NCBI GenBank assembly: GCA_030247885.1
Contig: JAPDRO010000002.1
Coordinates: 1,736,001-1,800,000, forward strand
Direction: 5' to 3'
DNA length: 64,000 nt
Source of the DNA: Taxawa tesnikishii (nom. ined.)
Lineage: Eukaryota; Ascomycota; Dothideomycetes; Dothideales
The position numbers and the translations under genes were made by a program. The notes below the pieces were generated by a model. That model was not told the origin of the DNA. It searched no databases and saw only the letters and a program-made list of their open reading frames with translations. Position 1 is the stretch's first letter. Each line of letters starts with the position of its first letter. Shown piece by piece: positions 1 to 11,000 of the stretch.

Positions 1-1
1 C

Positions 2-463
2 TCTTACCTTTTGCAGTTCAAAGATCGGCATAACGGTAACATTATGATCGATGATGCTGGCCATATCATACACATTGACTTTGGCTTCTGCTTTGACATC
101 GCGCCTGGCGGTGTTCGGTTCGAGCGCGCTCCATTCAAGTTGACATCGGAGATGGTCGCGGTCATGGGCGGGTCTACAGAGTCCCAGGGTTACCGTCGCT
201 TTGAGGAGCTGTGCGTGAAGGCATTCTTGGCTTCGAGGCAGTATGCGGAAAAGCTGAGCCATCTGGTCGTTGTCATGCTCGATTCTGGCTTGCCCTGCTT
301 CAAGCCGGAGACGGTGCAGCACTTCAAAGAGCGGTTCGTGCTGGATAGGACGGAAAGGGAGGCGGCGGAGTTCATGCGGATGCTGGTCCATCGCAGCGAG
401 AGGAGTTACAGTACCAAGGGGTACGATCAGTTCCAGCTGCTCACCAACGGCATACCGTACTGA
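2..463 (+). CDS. STT4: Phosphatidylinositol 4-kinase STT4 type (PI4KIII-alpha), C-terminal end; 5' part outside window
   Basis: This is the last ~153 residues of a type III PI4-kinase, which makes PI4P at the plasma membrane. The reading frame is open from base 2 and continues through the catalytic loop DRHNGN and the activation segment HIDFGF, so both active-site motifs lie in this fragment. The final residues (TKGYDQFQLLTNGIPY) match the conserved extreme C-terminus of the STT4/PI4KA family. The TTGCAG at 11-16 could be mistaken for a splice acceptor, but the family reads YLLQFKDRHNGN straight through it, so I treat it as coding. The TGA stop is at 461-463. The N-terminal solenoid and most of the kinase lobe lie upstream of the window. 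No frame break is seen. Confidence 0.95.
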   Translation, partial: SYLLQFKDRHNGNIMIDDAGHIIHIDFGFCFDIAPGGVRFERAPFKLTSEMVAVMGGSTESQGYRRFEELCVKAFLASRQYAEKLSHLVVVMLDSGLPCFKPETVQHFKERFVLDRTEREAAEFMRMLVHRSERSYSTKGYDQFQLLTNGIPY

Positions 464-2613
464 GGAAACCGCCAACGGAGGATTGTCTCGACAAAGTTAA
501 TGGTTAAGTGATTACGTGACGATAGCAAGGATCGATCGGGAGATTGGCGTCAACTTCATCATCGACAATTAGACCGGAAGGCTTACGCAAGCTTGCCAGT
601 ACTTATGTACATGTGTTATAGTCGTTAATCAATAGCGATAGAGGTCCCGTGACAAGAGGCTGTAGTGATCTAGATCGAGCCGGTTTCGGAGGATGTGTTC
701 CGTCTCCGATCAACTTTCATGACTCGAGAGGCCGATCTGCAAGGGAGACTTGAGAGCCGCAGCCACCGCAAGCATCGATCGGGAAAATTTGGGGTTCATC
801 GTCGCCTTCATTGGTTCCAGAGGGCAATCGTTTACTCCGTGAAAGGGAGAAGCATGTACCATGCGGGGCCGCCGCCGCCGACGGTAGCACATCGTCTTGA
901 AATAAGTCAGTCCTCTCAGCCCGGTAGATGGTACCGGAAGAGGGACGACAGGCTCCCACACGTGCGGTATCAGAAGCCATACAGAGACGCACACACCAAA
1001 TTAGAAAGACGTCTTCGATGAGCTCTTCCGCCATGAGGCTGCGGAAGCCCAGCCGAGCAAAGGGTCCCGTGCATTAACATGCAGCAGTGTGAGCCACAAT
1101 ACTAATGCATCAAGTAATGACGCCGACTATCAAAGGTAGGCTCGAGGTCTAACATATTGATGGACGCTGTTGCCGGTAATCTGTTCTTGCTGGCACTACC
1201 ACCTAACCGTGCAGAACTCGGGGCAGAAATTCCCTCGGTTCTACGAATCTGTCATCTTTAGGCTTTATCTCATGCAATACATCCGCAATGAAAGCTAGAA
1301 GCGTACGCTATAAAATGCATAGGCTATAACAGGATGGTACCTCTTTACGCAATCATTACCATAGTTGATGCAATAGTTGTAACACCAACAAAGCACGTTT
1401 AAAGGTTCTGCAAAAGGGACGGCCTACCTTTCCTTACGGTCGCGACGCTTACGTACCGACCGTGGTATCTAATTGGTGCAGCACGCACGGTAAGACAACT
1501 CCACGTGGCTTAATGATCACCGGAGTGTACCCCGAAGGTGCACAAGAATGGCGAGCTATAGTTGCGTTTCACCATTGAGAGTATTACTACCGGCAATTGT
1601 TTTTGCAACGAAACGGAGCTTCCTCATTCCCATAAGCGCGAAGTACGCCAAGGGCGTTCATTCACAGCTCAGCCGAGCTCCTTTCACCTTTCTCGAAGTC
1701 CCCGTTATGGAAGGGTCATAACCCGACCAGTAGGGTTCGGCACTTCGGCATACAACTCAATGAGAAACGAGCTCTGTTGTACGAAGCAGCACAAACGCTC
1801 TCCTACCGTCTGATGTTGTCGTGGCTTGTTTGAAGGTCCTTCGGTAACGAGTAATGGCATTCTATCACATCGCATGGCGTGGCGTGGCGTGGCGTGGCGT
1901 GGAGTGGAGTCCATCTCATCTGAGGAGCCTGACCCTGACCCCCTGTTGCTCTGTCTCCCGTCGTCTCCACTTTGCAGGTAACCTGCGTCTCTCTGAACCT
2001 GGCCCTGGCCCTGGCCCTTCCCTCTTTCACACCCCCGTGGCGTCCGCTCCGATATGGACTAACCGACTATCCCTGAGCCACGCGCTCAAGTTGCTCGGTT
2101 CGCTCCTGCGGTAGCCCCATGGAAAAGTCTGTTTTACCCATGATGTTTCGTCATACTGCTTGTGGTGTGCCCTGAGATAGTTTATGTCGACCACTTGTCG
2201 ACCTGTGCCGTTTCCTTTCATTCCCTTTTATTGCCGCCTGTATTGCACCTCTATCATACCTCCGCTCGCGTTATCTGGTTTTCTTGTTCTTTTCACTCTT
2301 GTTCTCGCCTTCTTTTGTCTTCGTATTCTCTCATTCACCCAAAGCAAAGCACCGACAACACAGGGCTGATTTTTGCATTGTCCACATCCGAAAGAGAGGT
2401 GGGTCCGAGCTCGGAGTCGAGTCCATCGCTGCCTTCATTGGCCTATTTACTGAACGTCCGGCCCGCAGCAGATCAGGGAACACTGCTTGTCTATTACAAC
2501 TGCTCACTACTCTTGTTACTACACCGTATTGCTTCCTTGATAAATCAACCCGCCCTGATAACAGTCTTGGTCCGTACCCAGGTCACGATCCGAAGAACAC
2601 GCAACCTCACAAC
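464..2613. other. Intergenic, STT4 3' side to YTH gene 5' side
   Basis: I see no supported gene in this 2.1 kb. Open frames here are short, lack family resemblance and overlap one another on both strands. From about 2200 to 2350 the plus strand is strongly pyrimidine-rich (runs of T and CT), as is common in promoters and leaders of filamentous ascomycetes, and the downstream YTH gene starts at 2614. A GGCGT tandem repeat (annotated separately) and short CCTGGC repeats near 2000-2018 are the only other structure. Confidence 0.6.
1876..1910. repeat. Pentanucleotide microsatellite (GGCGT)5 then (GGAGT)2
   Basis: Five perfect tandem copies of GGCGT are followed by two of GGAGT. It lies in the intergenic leader region upstream of the YTH gene. 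Confidence 0.9.
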
Positions 2614-4570
2614 ATGGTTTCGACCCCGCAGATCGCGTCAAGCTCTGGATCTGACTCCAAGGATGGGCAGATCGGACGGGAGAGGCCAGACAACCACAAC
2701 GCACCTTTCCATGCGCAACTCAACTCCATACCCCAATCCTTTGACCGTGGCGCAACTCATCCTACACAGCCTTACGAACCCCACCTGCCGTTCGATATGA
2801 GTGGTATGGGCAATTCACTGCCAAATACGGTCCCGGCGCCAATGCCGCCGCGTCGATACCACCAACAATCGAGCTTCTACAACCCCTCACTAGATCTCAC
2901 TACGCAATCCCCATCGAGCATGGCTTTTCCCTCGGCGCAAGTAGCATCGATACATGGTCTTCAAAATTCTCGTTACGGGTCCCAACAGCTCTATGGAATT
3001 CCCGGTATGCTCCATCAGCAGTCTATGGCTGGGCTTCCTCCTATGCAGCAACCTCATACACAGTACTCACAGTTCTCCCTTTCCCTGGTCCGTATCAACC
3101 ACAAGCTGCTATGCTTCCTCAGACGCATGGCGCAAGTGCTGGATCAACTCCAGTACTTGGTAGCTTGGGTAGATTTGACGGGTTTGCTGTTCCTCAGATA
3201 CCTACAAACTATCCCGGAGTCGATCCTAGACTATTCGCTCCGGGACAGGGCGTAGCGCCTCAGTACCCCCTTCTTTCTTAGACACAGGTTGGTGGATATG
3301 TGTCATGCTAAGAGTCCATCTGCCGTCATACTTACTCCTTGACCGTAGCATTTAACCGCCGTATGTCAGATTCCGGGCCAACGCCCTCCTATCCAAGAGG
3401 ACCACCTAGAAAACCCAAGCAGTCCGGCCACGCTTTGTGGGTTGGAAATCTCCCCCAAATACGACCATTCTTGATTTAAAGGACCACTTCTCACGCGATG
3501 CGACTAAGGATATTGAGAGTCTCTTCTTGATTGCAAAAAGCAATTGCGCGTTTGTTAACTACCGCACCGAAGCCGCATGCGCTGCAGCGGCGGCTCGGTT
3601 TCACGAAACTAGATTCAACGGTACACGTCTGGTGTGTCGCCTCCGGCGCGGTTCAGTGGCTCCTGGCGGTCAACCTAGCCCTGACAAGCCACCTGTACAA
3701 GGAGTTCCCGAGGGCGCAGTACTGACTGACGGCATATCTGCATCGCCGCAACTCGTTGTCTCGAGTGCTTCGCAGATCACTGCAACTCTGGGCGAACAGC
3801 AAGGGGAGACGGTTCCAGATAGGGTCACGCTGAACCTCAAAGTTCCCGAGAAGTATTTCATTGTTAAAAGCTTGACAATGCAAGACTTAGAGGCCAGTGT
3901 TCAGAATGGTGTCTGGGCAACTCAGACTCATAACGAGGAGGCTCTGAACAAGGCCTTTGAGGTACGATATAGCACTCTGTGTTCTGTGCAGCAGACGTAC
4001 TAACGCGCCACACTAGGCTGCTGACAATGTGTACCTGATATTTTCTGCCAACAAGTCCGGCGAGTACTACGGATACGCGCGCATGACTTCCCTATCGTTG
4101 GTAGCCCAGTGGCCTTGAACGTGCAGCCTCAAACTCCAGTTCGCGTGGATCTCTCTGACGGACCAAAGACCATCCCCACCCCTGCCACGGAGACTGCGCC
4201 TAAAGGTCATATTATCGACGACTCCGCTCGAGGTACCATCTTCTGGGAAGCGGAGACTGCGGATTTCGAGCAAGACCTCCCGAAGAAAGGAGGCGAAAGC
4301 GGACAAGAGGAGGATCTGCAGCAAGATCAGGATTGGGGCAGGCCATTCTCTATTGAATGGATTTCAACGAACAGGTTGCCTTTCTACCGCACAAGAGGGC
4401 TGCGCAACCCCTGGAACGCGAACAGGGAGGTCAAAATCGCAAGAGACGGGACAGAATTGGAGCCTAGCGTGGGCAAACGCCTGGTACAGATGTTCCATCG
4501 TATAGCGCAGCCGCACGCCGGTGCTGCACAAGGTACTCCTCAAGCCTTTGTTCAGACGCAGTCTTACTGA
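2614..4570 (+). CDS. RRM + YTH domain protein (m6A reader-like)
   Basis: Three exons: 2614-3287, 3349-3961, 4017-4570. The N-terminal ~220 residues are low-complexity (Q/P/S). An RRM follows (RNP2-like LWVGNL, RNP1-like SNCAFVNY), then a YTH domain starting near VPEKYFIVKSL and ending near the gene's end. Two cage tryptophans of the m6A pocket are present (NGVWATQ and FSIEWIS), so reader function is plausible in the nucleus or cytoplasm. Intron 2 has a TACTAAC branch site. Four single-base gaps are needed in C runs at 3077-3079, 3266-3270, 3452-3456 and 4090-4092; with them each exon joins in phase and the product is 614 aa. The first intron and the 3266 gap are the least certain. RRM plus YTH is the usual architecture of Pezizomycotina YTH proteins. 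Confidence 0.85.
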
Positions 4571-5767
4571 ACGGTATAGTCGCCTTTCAGCCTGCCAAGC
4601 TTGGAAGGTACGCTAGTGCGGTCGTGGCTTGAAAACCCTGCGGGAAGGACTTGATGTGTCGTTGCCTCTCGACTCTGTTTCTCGTCATAAGGGAGAATGG
4701 GAACCACCTGGCGTTGGTGGACATTCATGGTACTCTTGGTTTTGGATACACGAAGCATTGGTGGGCATGGTTATGCGCATTTCTTTACATGTCATTTACG
4801 ACAATTGAGGAACGAACGAACTGGTCTGTTTGGTTGCACCGGTTGCTCTGGCGTTTTGGGCACCCGACGCTGCCATCTCGTCCCTTTACGGCAACGATTC
4901 ACGTGGTTTCTTGTTCCTCTTGGTTCTGGATGGCGATGCTCGACCGAATTATACTCTAACACATTTTGTGTCTTGCCGTATGGAAATGCCGATGGGATTT
5001 TGGGGAAGTGCAATGGGCATGCGCGGGAGGCGGTGAAGCGCCAGGGAGGGTACTGCGATCGAAATAGAACATACCGTCGACCTGAGCCGGTCCTGCATGT
5101 GAGCCGCCCTTTTGCTAGTAAATGTGCCACAATTGTCGGCTGTTCCGACTCTTATCGATATATGCTCACGCCTATATAACTAGGCAAAATAATTTTGGAA
5201 GCTTGTCAGTTGCCACCCAGAGTTTGGCGTGGCAAGAGTCCCCGAACAGCTCCTATCACCCTGGCATACGTTACAGTATGTGCTCCAGTGCGTGGACGTC
5301 CCGACTGACATCGCTTAGCGCCGAACGGGGTCTGAAAATAGGCAATGGCGGGAACGGTCAAAATCGTCATAAAATCTAGAACGTGGTATTCCTTGTCCAT
5401 ACAGAACGCGGCTCATCCGGACGATCCCCGGTGCCTTCTTCCGCGCGTACATGTATATGACCCTCTCCCCTCGAGCTTTCCATCGCACCAGCAAAACCGG
5501 CAACAGCGTCTGCCATCGGGATTTCACACAGGCGGTTTCCGTAAGAATTGTGCCCGACCCTTTATACAGGGCAAAATGGACATCCTGAGCGAGGCGTGAG
5601 CGTTTGGCCTAGACCTTGACCACTGGGTAGCGGAGTGGAGCCTCAGGTCCCTGGTGGTGCAGAACCCCACATCAATACTCGGCGCTTCGGCCCAGCAAGG
5701 GGCCCGCGACGGCAGCGTGAGCAAAACAAGTCGTGTGGAAACGACGTATGAGCGCCTGTTGTCATCA
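4571..5767. other. Convergent intergenic region
   Basis: This 1.2 kb lies between the 3' ends of the YTH gene (plus) and a small coiled-coil gene (minus). Open frames of up to 160 codons exist but have no recognisable composition or motif. I see nothing supported here. Confidence 0.5.
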
Positions 5768-6289
5768 TCAAGAGCTCCGTCTTGTCAACTCCAAGCGATG
5801 CCCGAGACAAATCTGAACTGCCGCGGCAGTCTTGTTGATCGCTGCCTCGAGCCTGGTGATGGACTGGTTCATCTCGCGTCCGATTCTCGCTCGTTCCTCG
5901 ACCAGTTCACCCAGCTTCTCCAGCTGTTCCTTACGGCGTGCTGACTGCTCAGTGCTTGGTCTTGACGCGGCATCGTTAGCAGCGCTTCTTGTGCCTGTGG
6001 GGTCTGTTGCAGAGAAGATCAGGGCTCACTCGTCCTTGCCCATAGCTCTGATATCTGCTCTCATCCGGTCTACCCTCATTTTGTGCTCCTTGACAAGCTC
6101 CTGGCGACGTCTTCTAATTTCTCTGTCGTTCTATACACAAGGTATTAGAGCCAAGCCTTGACTTCCGCGCAGTGCTTGAAATCTGTGCTGCATGCTTACT
6201 CGGTTCTTCTTTGCTTTGCACTGGTCCATGAATAGTTCTCGCGCGCCGACCGGTTCACCAGAGGCTGGGTTTTCCTTTTTCGGACTCAT
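5768..6289 (-). CDS. Small charged coiled-coil protein, three exons (127 aa), function unknown
   Basis: I infer this gene from splicing rather than a long frame. Exons on the minus strand are 6289-6200, 6130-6030 and 5960-5768. Both introns are exactly 69 bases: GTAAGC...TATAG and GTGAGC...CAAG, the second with a GCTAAC branch site. The exon sum is 384 bases, an exact multiple of three. The product begins MSPKKENPASG, then has a long basic/acidic heptad-like stretch rich in R, K and E, a second helix (EQLEKLGELVEERARIG) and ends LELTRRSS. It has no signal peptide and no membrane segment. It is divergent from PXR1, with ~340 bases between starts, so they may share a promoter. I do not recognise the family; a small structural or adaptor subunit is possible but is only a guess. 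Confidence 0.6.
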
Positions 6290-6630
6290 TTGGCAGTGAG
6301 CCTAGGTTGATAGCCGGCTGTATCTGGCGTGCTGTCTTGAAGCCGAACGTAATATCTGTGCCGAAGAACGTACAGGCACAACCGTCAGATACTCAACACT
6401 CAGTCGTGCGACGGATGAAGAATGGGCGCTACACCAAGCCGGGCCGTATCCTGTGTCAATTCAATCGAGTAGGAACTTCCAACAGCGTAACTACCGCATT
6501 GGGAAGTAGCGCGGCTGCCTTGCCGAGCGATAGCCGATAACCGAGATAAGATCAGATCGAGAAAATACTTCTAGAATTCAAACAGCCCACCCTTGCTGTT
6601 GTTACCATACCCTATTTCTCGCATGTCAAC

Positions 6631-7818
6631 ATGGGCCTCGCAGGACCGAAGAAGCGCTCGAAGATCTCTCACGATCCGAACAACACGAGTTGGGCTCGCG
6701 ACACGAGTTCTTTCGGCCACAAGATCCTTGCCTCTCAAGGCTGGACACCGGGACAGTATCTGGGAGCCAAGGATGCGGCGCACGCCAGTCACTACACCGC
6801 AGCAAATGCTTCGCATATTCGGGTGCTTTTGAAAGACGACAATCTTGGTCTAGGAGCTAAGCGGGGAACGGAGAACGCAGAGACCTTTGGACTCAGTCTC
6901 TTTTCGGGCATTCTGGGACGACTCAATGGCAAGAGCGATGTCGAGCTGGAGAAGGAACAAAACGCGCAGAGAGATGTACAGCTAGCCATGTACCAGGGGC
7001 GGAGATGGGGTCACATGAACTTCGTTAGCGCTGGTTTTCTCGTTGGCGACAGGATTGAAGATTTGGTCAAGCCGTTGGTCGCTTCGAAGCCCTCCAAATC
7101 CGTGGAGACCGACAACCGGGCAACGTCTCCTAAGAGGAAGCGGTCTGCAGAAGAAGAAGATGATGACGTCGCCGAACCTAGGACAAAAAGAGCAAGAACA
7201 AGAAGACGGGGTCGCAGTCGCAGCGGGGCTCCGATGCGGAAGGAGACAGCAAGAGCAAGAAGCGTAGGAGCAGAAAGGGACGCTCAGAAGATACGGAAGG
7301 CGCGTCCTCGAGAGACGACGAGACTTCAGCTGAAGACCGGAAAAGCTCAAGGAAGGGATCTCGACGAGAAGCAGAGGAGGCCAAGTCCTCGTCCCAAGCA
7401 AAGAAAGAGAAAAGGGAAGAGAGAAAGAAGCAAAGGACGAGGGCAGACTCTTCTGGAGTCGTTACACCTTCAACTGACTCCAGTTCTGCTGGCCTGTCGG
7501 CTCGTAAGCTGGAGAAGCTTGCCCGGAAAGAGGAGCGCAGGCGGAGGAGAGAACAGAAGAAGCTGGAGCGTGCAAAGGACAAAGCGGAAGAAGCGCAATC
7601 ATCTTCCGATCCGGAAACGGAAGCGACGCCCGCAGCTGCCGCGCCCTCTTTCGGTGGTAGTAGACATGCTGTCCGTCAGCGCTACATCCAGCAAAAGCGC
7701 ATGGCTTCCCTAAGCTCGCAAGCATTGAAGGAGGTGAGTCTTAAACCCACGGTCTGCCCTCTAGACGGGGCTCAGCTGACAACCCGGGCAGATTTTCATG
7801 GTCAAGGCCGCATCATAG
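6631..7818 (+). CDS. PXR1: G-patch protein PXR1 (PinX1/Gno1 homologue)
   Basis: PXR1 acts in rRNA and snoRNA processing in the nucleolus and is related to telomerase inhibitor PinX1. Start context gives MGLAGPKKRSKISHDPNN, identical in pattern to fungal PXR1. The G-patch follows (GHKILASQGWTPGQYLGAK), then RWGHMNFV and the long Lys/Arg/Glu tail, and finally the conserved C-terminal HAVRQRYIQQKRM. The last exon (7792-7818) encodes IFMVKAAS after an intron at 7734-7791. One base is missing in the GG at 7181-7182: without it the tail runs into an Arg-rich wrong frame, with it the tail reads in the Ser/Lys/Glu composition expected and the product is 376 aa. Confidence 0.92.
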
Positions 7819-8016
7819 AGCTCATTTTTCTCGCTATGTCCCGAACCTATGAAACTTTATGCTTGGCATACATCTTAGCAAGGCATACCAACAGGAACAG
7901 TTGCGACTGTTTTGTGGCGGGTTGCGCAGCGATCAGCACATCATTCAAACAATACAATAGGAGTAGAGCATAGATCGACCGAATGTCTGGTTATCGCAGC
8001 TCGTTCTGTGTTTCCC
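7819..8016. other. Short convergent spacer between PXR1 and the SHPRH-type gene
   Basis: About 200 bases separate two convergent 3' ends. No gene is seen. Confidence 0.6.
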
Positions 8017-11000
8017 TCATCCCTCCTGTCGTCTAATGTCCGCCGCTGTAGCCCGCAGATTTCTGTCGAACTCCGCGCGAGTGTGTGCATCGTCCGCGCC
8101 TTGTACTTTATCAAACAAGCAGTTCCAGAGATCATCAGCCCTGACCACCTCGCCTTCACCCTTGCCTTGAACCAACAGTGTGGAGAGTGGGGCTTGCTGC
8201 ATTTCCATCGAATTGGCGGCATCCAACGTGTTTTCTGCCAACGTTGGCGTCACAGACCGCGATTTGACTCGGTTTTGCTGCATATGGGCCAATCTCCGCT
8301 TAACGGAGCACTCGTAGATAGCCTCTTCAACCGTATCTGAGATAAGGTACATGAACACGGTAGTAGGGCGCTGCTGGCCAATACGATGGACACGTGCAAT
8401 GGCTTGGAGCTCGATTCTATTTGACGGTCAACGACATATTCGCAGGACGAGAATTCCTCTGAACAAAACAAACTTACGCCGGGTTGATGAGTGGCTCGCA
8501 GAGCAGCACATATTGCGCGTTAACCAAGTTCAGACCGCTCGAATCAGTTTTGGCATCGAGCAAGAAGCACTCAACCGCTGGATTGTTCCGGAACTTCTCC
8601 ACGGCGCCAGGTTTGCCCATCCTGGAATAACCGATGCCGAATTGCCCAAGCGCTCCAGAAAGCACGTCGAGAAAATCTGCGATAGATGAAGCGTTAGTCT
8701 GCAAACAGATACTACGGAACAATGGAAGACCTACCTCGATACTGGGAGAAAACCACTGATTTCGCCCCAGGATCATTGTGACGAATCCAGAGAACGTGGC
8801 GAGCAAGAGTGTCGATCTTAGTGCCAAAAGAGCCGTTCAAATCGATAGACTTTATCTGAGCCAGGGTATCCGATGAGATGTCGGAGTAAATGCTTTTGGC
8901 CGGATCAGCACGTTCGGGAGATGACGGTTCAGACCGGATTTCTTCCTGAGCTCGCAGTTCTTGTGGCTTGTAAGTGATGGGATGGAAGTCCGCATGAGTG
9001 AGGTGACGCTTGCAGACAGGGCAGGTACGGTGGTGTGCCCACCATGTTTGTATGCATTCCTTGCAGTACTGATGGCCACAAACGGTAAGAATGCCCTGTT
9101 CAAAAGGGCATTGACAGATAACACATGTCTTTTGGCCTTCTTGATTGCTGGACTCGTCTCGTAGGTGGAGCAGAAAGCGATGCTTGGTCTTGCATTCTGC
9201 AAGCTTCTTCTTAGAGAACTCCTCCTTCGCAGTCGCTACGTTCAAGGCTGCAGTATCGAGATCTCCGTCGAGCTCATCCTTGTAGGGCGCTACTTGATCT
9301 GACACATGCTGCAGTTGTCTGTAGAACTCAAGTCTCTGGTTCATTGTGGATCGAAACAAGTCCAGCTCCTTCTCAAGCCCGATCAATACCTTTGATTCGG
9401 CCGCTTGTACGGACTGCAGCTTAGCTAACTGACTCCGTAACATTTGAAGCTCTGAATTCGCGCGCGTGCCGCCTTCCTGCCATTGAACAGCTGTTTCGAG
9501 GTTGCGGACTCCCTGGATCAGGCTACGAATTGAGATGATCTCCTCTCTCTGCTGCAAGTCCCCCTGATCCTCAGAAGTTCTAGCAACAGCTTTGGAGCGT
9601 GACCTTTCTCCTCGCTAGCTTCCTTCTGGAGCAAGTTCATCTCGTGATCTATCAAAGGATTCGGTAATCCGGTTAGACAGGTTGATCGATCTGCAACAAT
9701 CGCACGAAGGGCATCCACATAGACATAAAGCCGATCTTGTTGCTGTGTCGAGTCTTCGTACTCTTCTCCGGTGGTTTCAGCGCCCTCGTCTTCGTCCACA
9801 AGAGGCTTCAACATGAGCTCAACCACCTTTTCGCGCCAATCCACTATAAATTCAGCCTGCTTGCGGAAAATACCAATCAGATCATCTAATTTGTAGACAA
9901 CCTTCCGATTCTCGATTCCGCCAGATGTGTCCAGTGGCGAGACTTCGGAAATTCGCACAAGTCCGGATCCGCTCTTGTTCAGGCTGATCTTGCGCATAAG
10001 TTTCTCGGCTTTGGAAGCGGTTTCTCGGAGGAGTTCCCTGCGAACCATCTTCGCCTTATCGTAGAACAGAGCTTCCTGCTCTTCAAGGCGTTGATATTCC
10101 TCGGAATCAGGCTCGGTAACTGCCTCGTTTGACTTGATCTGATAAAATGCCGTAGCCGTGAAGAACAGGGACGCATGCTGGAGCTCAAGTGCTGACCGCA
10201 GGTTCGCTCGATACCTCCCTTTATGGCCTGCTCCGGGGCATCGTCTTCGTCTTCTTCCCGGTCTTCCTCTCGAGCACCCGCTGGATCGACGGAAGCCTCT
10301 GTCTCCTGCAGTTGCGCCCTGCACTCAGTGACAAGTTCATCCGAAGAATGCAGCGCAGCACGGTACTGCTCCAGCGCCTTCTCGCTTCGCCGCTCGTCGG
10401 TCCTGACGTTTCCAACAATGTGGCCACGCAGCAACTGCTGCAAGATGTATGTCCTTGCTTCCGTCCTGGTGGTAACTTCGTTCTGTTCGATCATAACCTC
10501 CAATACTTCAGCTACTGTCCTTAGTGGTCCGCTGCCCCTTCCCAACGCTCGACGGTTCCTTCCTCCGACTTGAGGATGTAAACAAGTCTGTCGCAGTCTG
10601 ACAAGCCATTTTCGCATCTTTTCCACCAGAGTCGGGGAGTTGGGATCCCAGTCGTCGTGCAAGGGTGCGCCACCGACTGAACAACCGCAGTCCTCGCACA
10701 TCTCCTTGAACAGTGTTCTGTAGTTTTGTTCTTCCACTGCATTGAAGGGCATCGTGATAACGACGCGCTTTTGCGGTGGCAATCGGAGTTCTTGCCGCAC
10801 TTTGTTTTTGTATGTCTGAGGGTGATACGTCCGAACAATTTCTTGAAGTCGTCCCTGTACGAAGCGATGAGTCTGTTCCAGATCTTCGCAGAACTGCAAT
10901 ATGGTTGATAATGAAGGAAGATCAGAAGGCCGTGGAGATCCCGGACGTCCTTTTAGAGGAGTTCCTGTCACGGCCCAGGCGTGCTCACGAGGCAAGAGCG

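Noticed and set aside
11-16. TTGCAG read as a splice acceptor before the PI4-kinase exon
   Set aside because: The frame upstream gives SYLL and then QFKDRHNGN, which matches the family without an intron.
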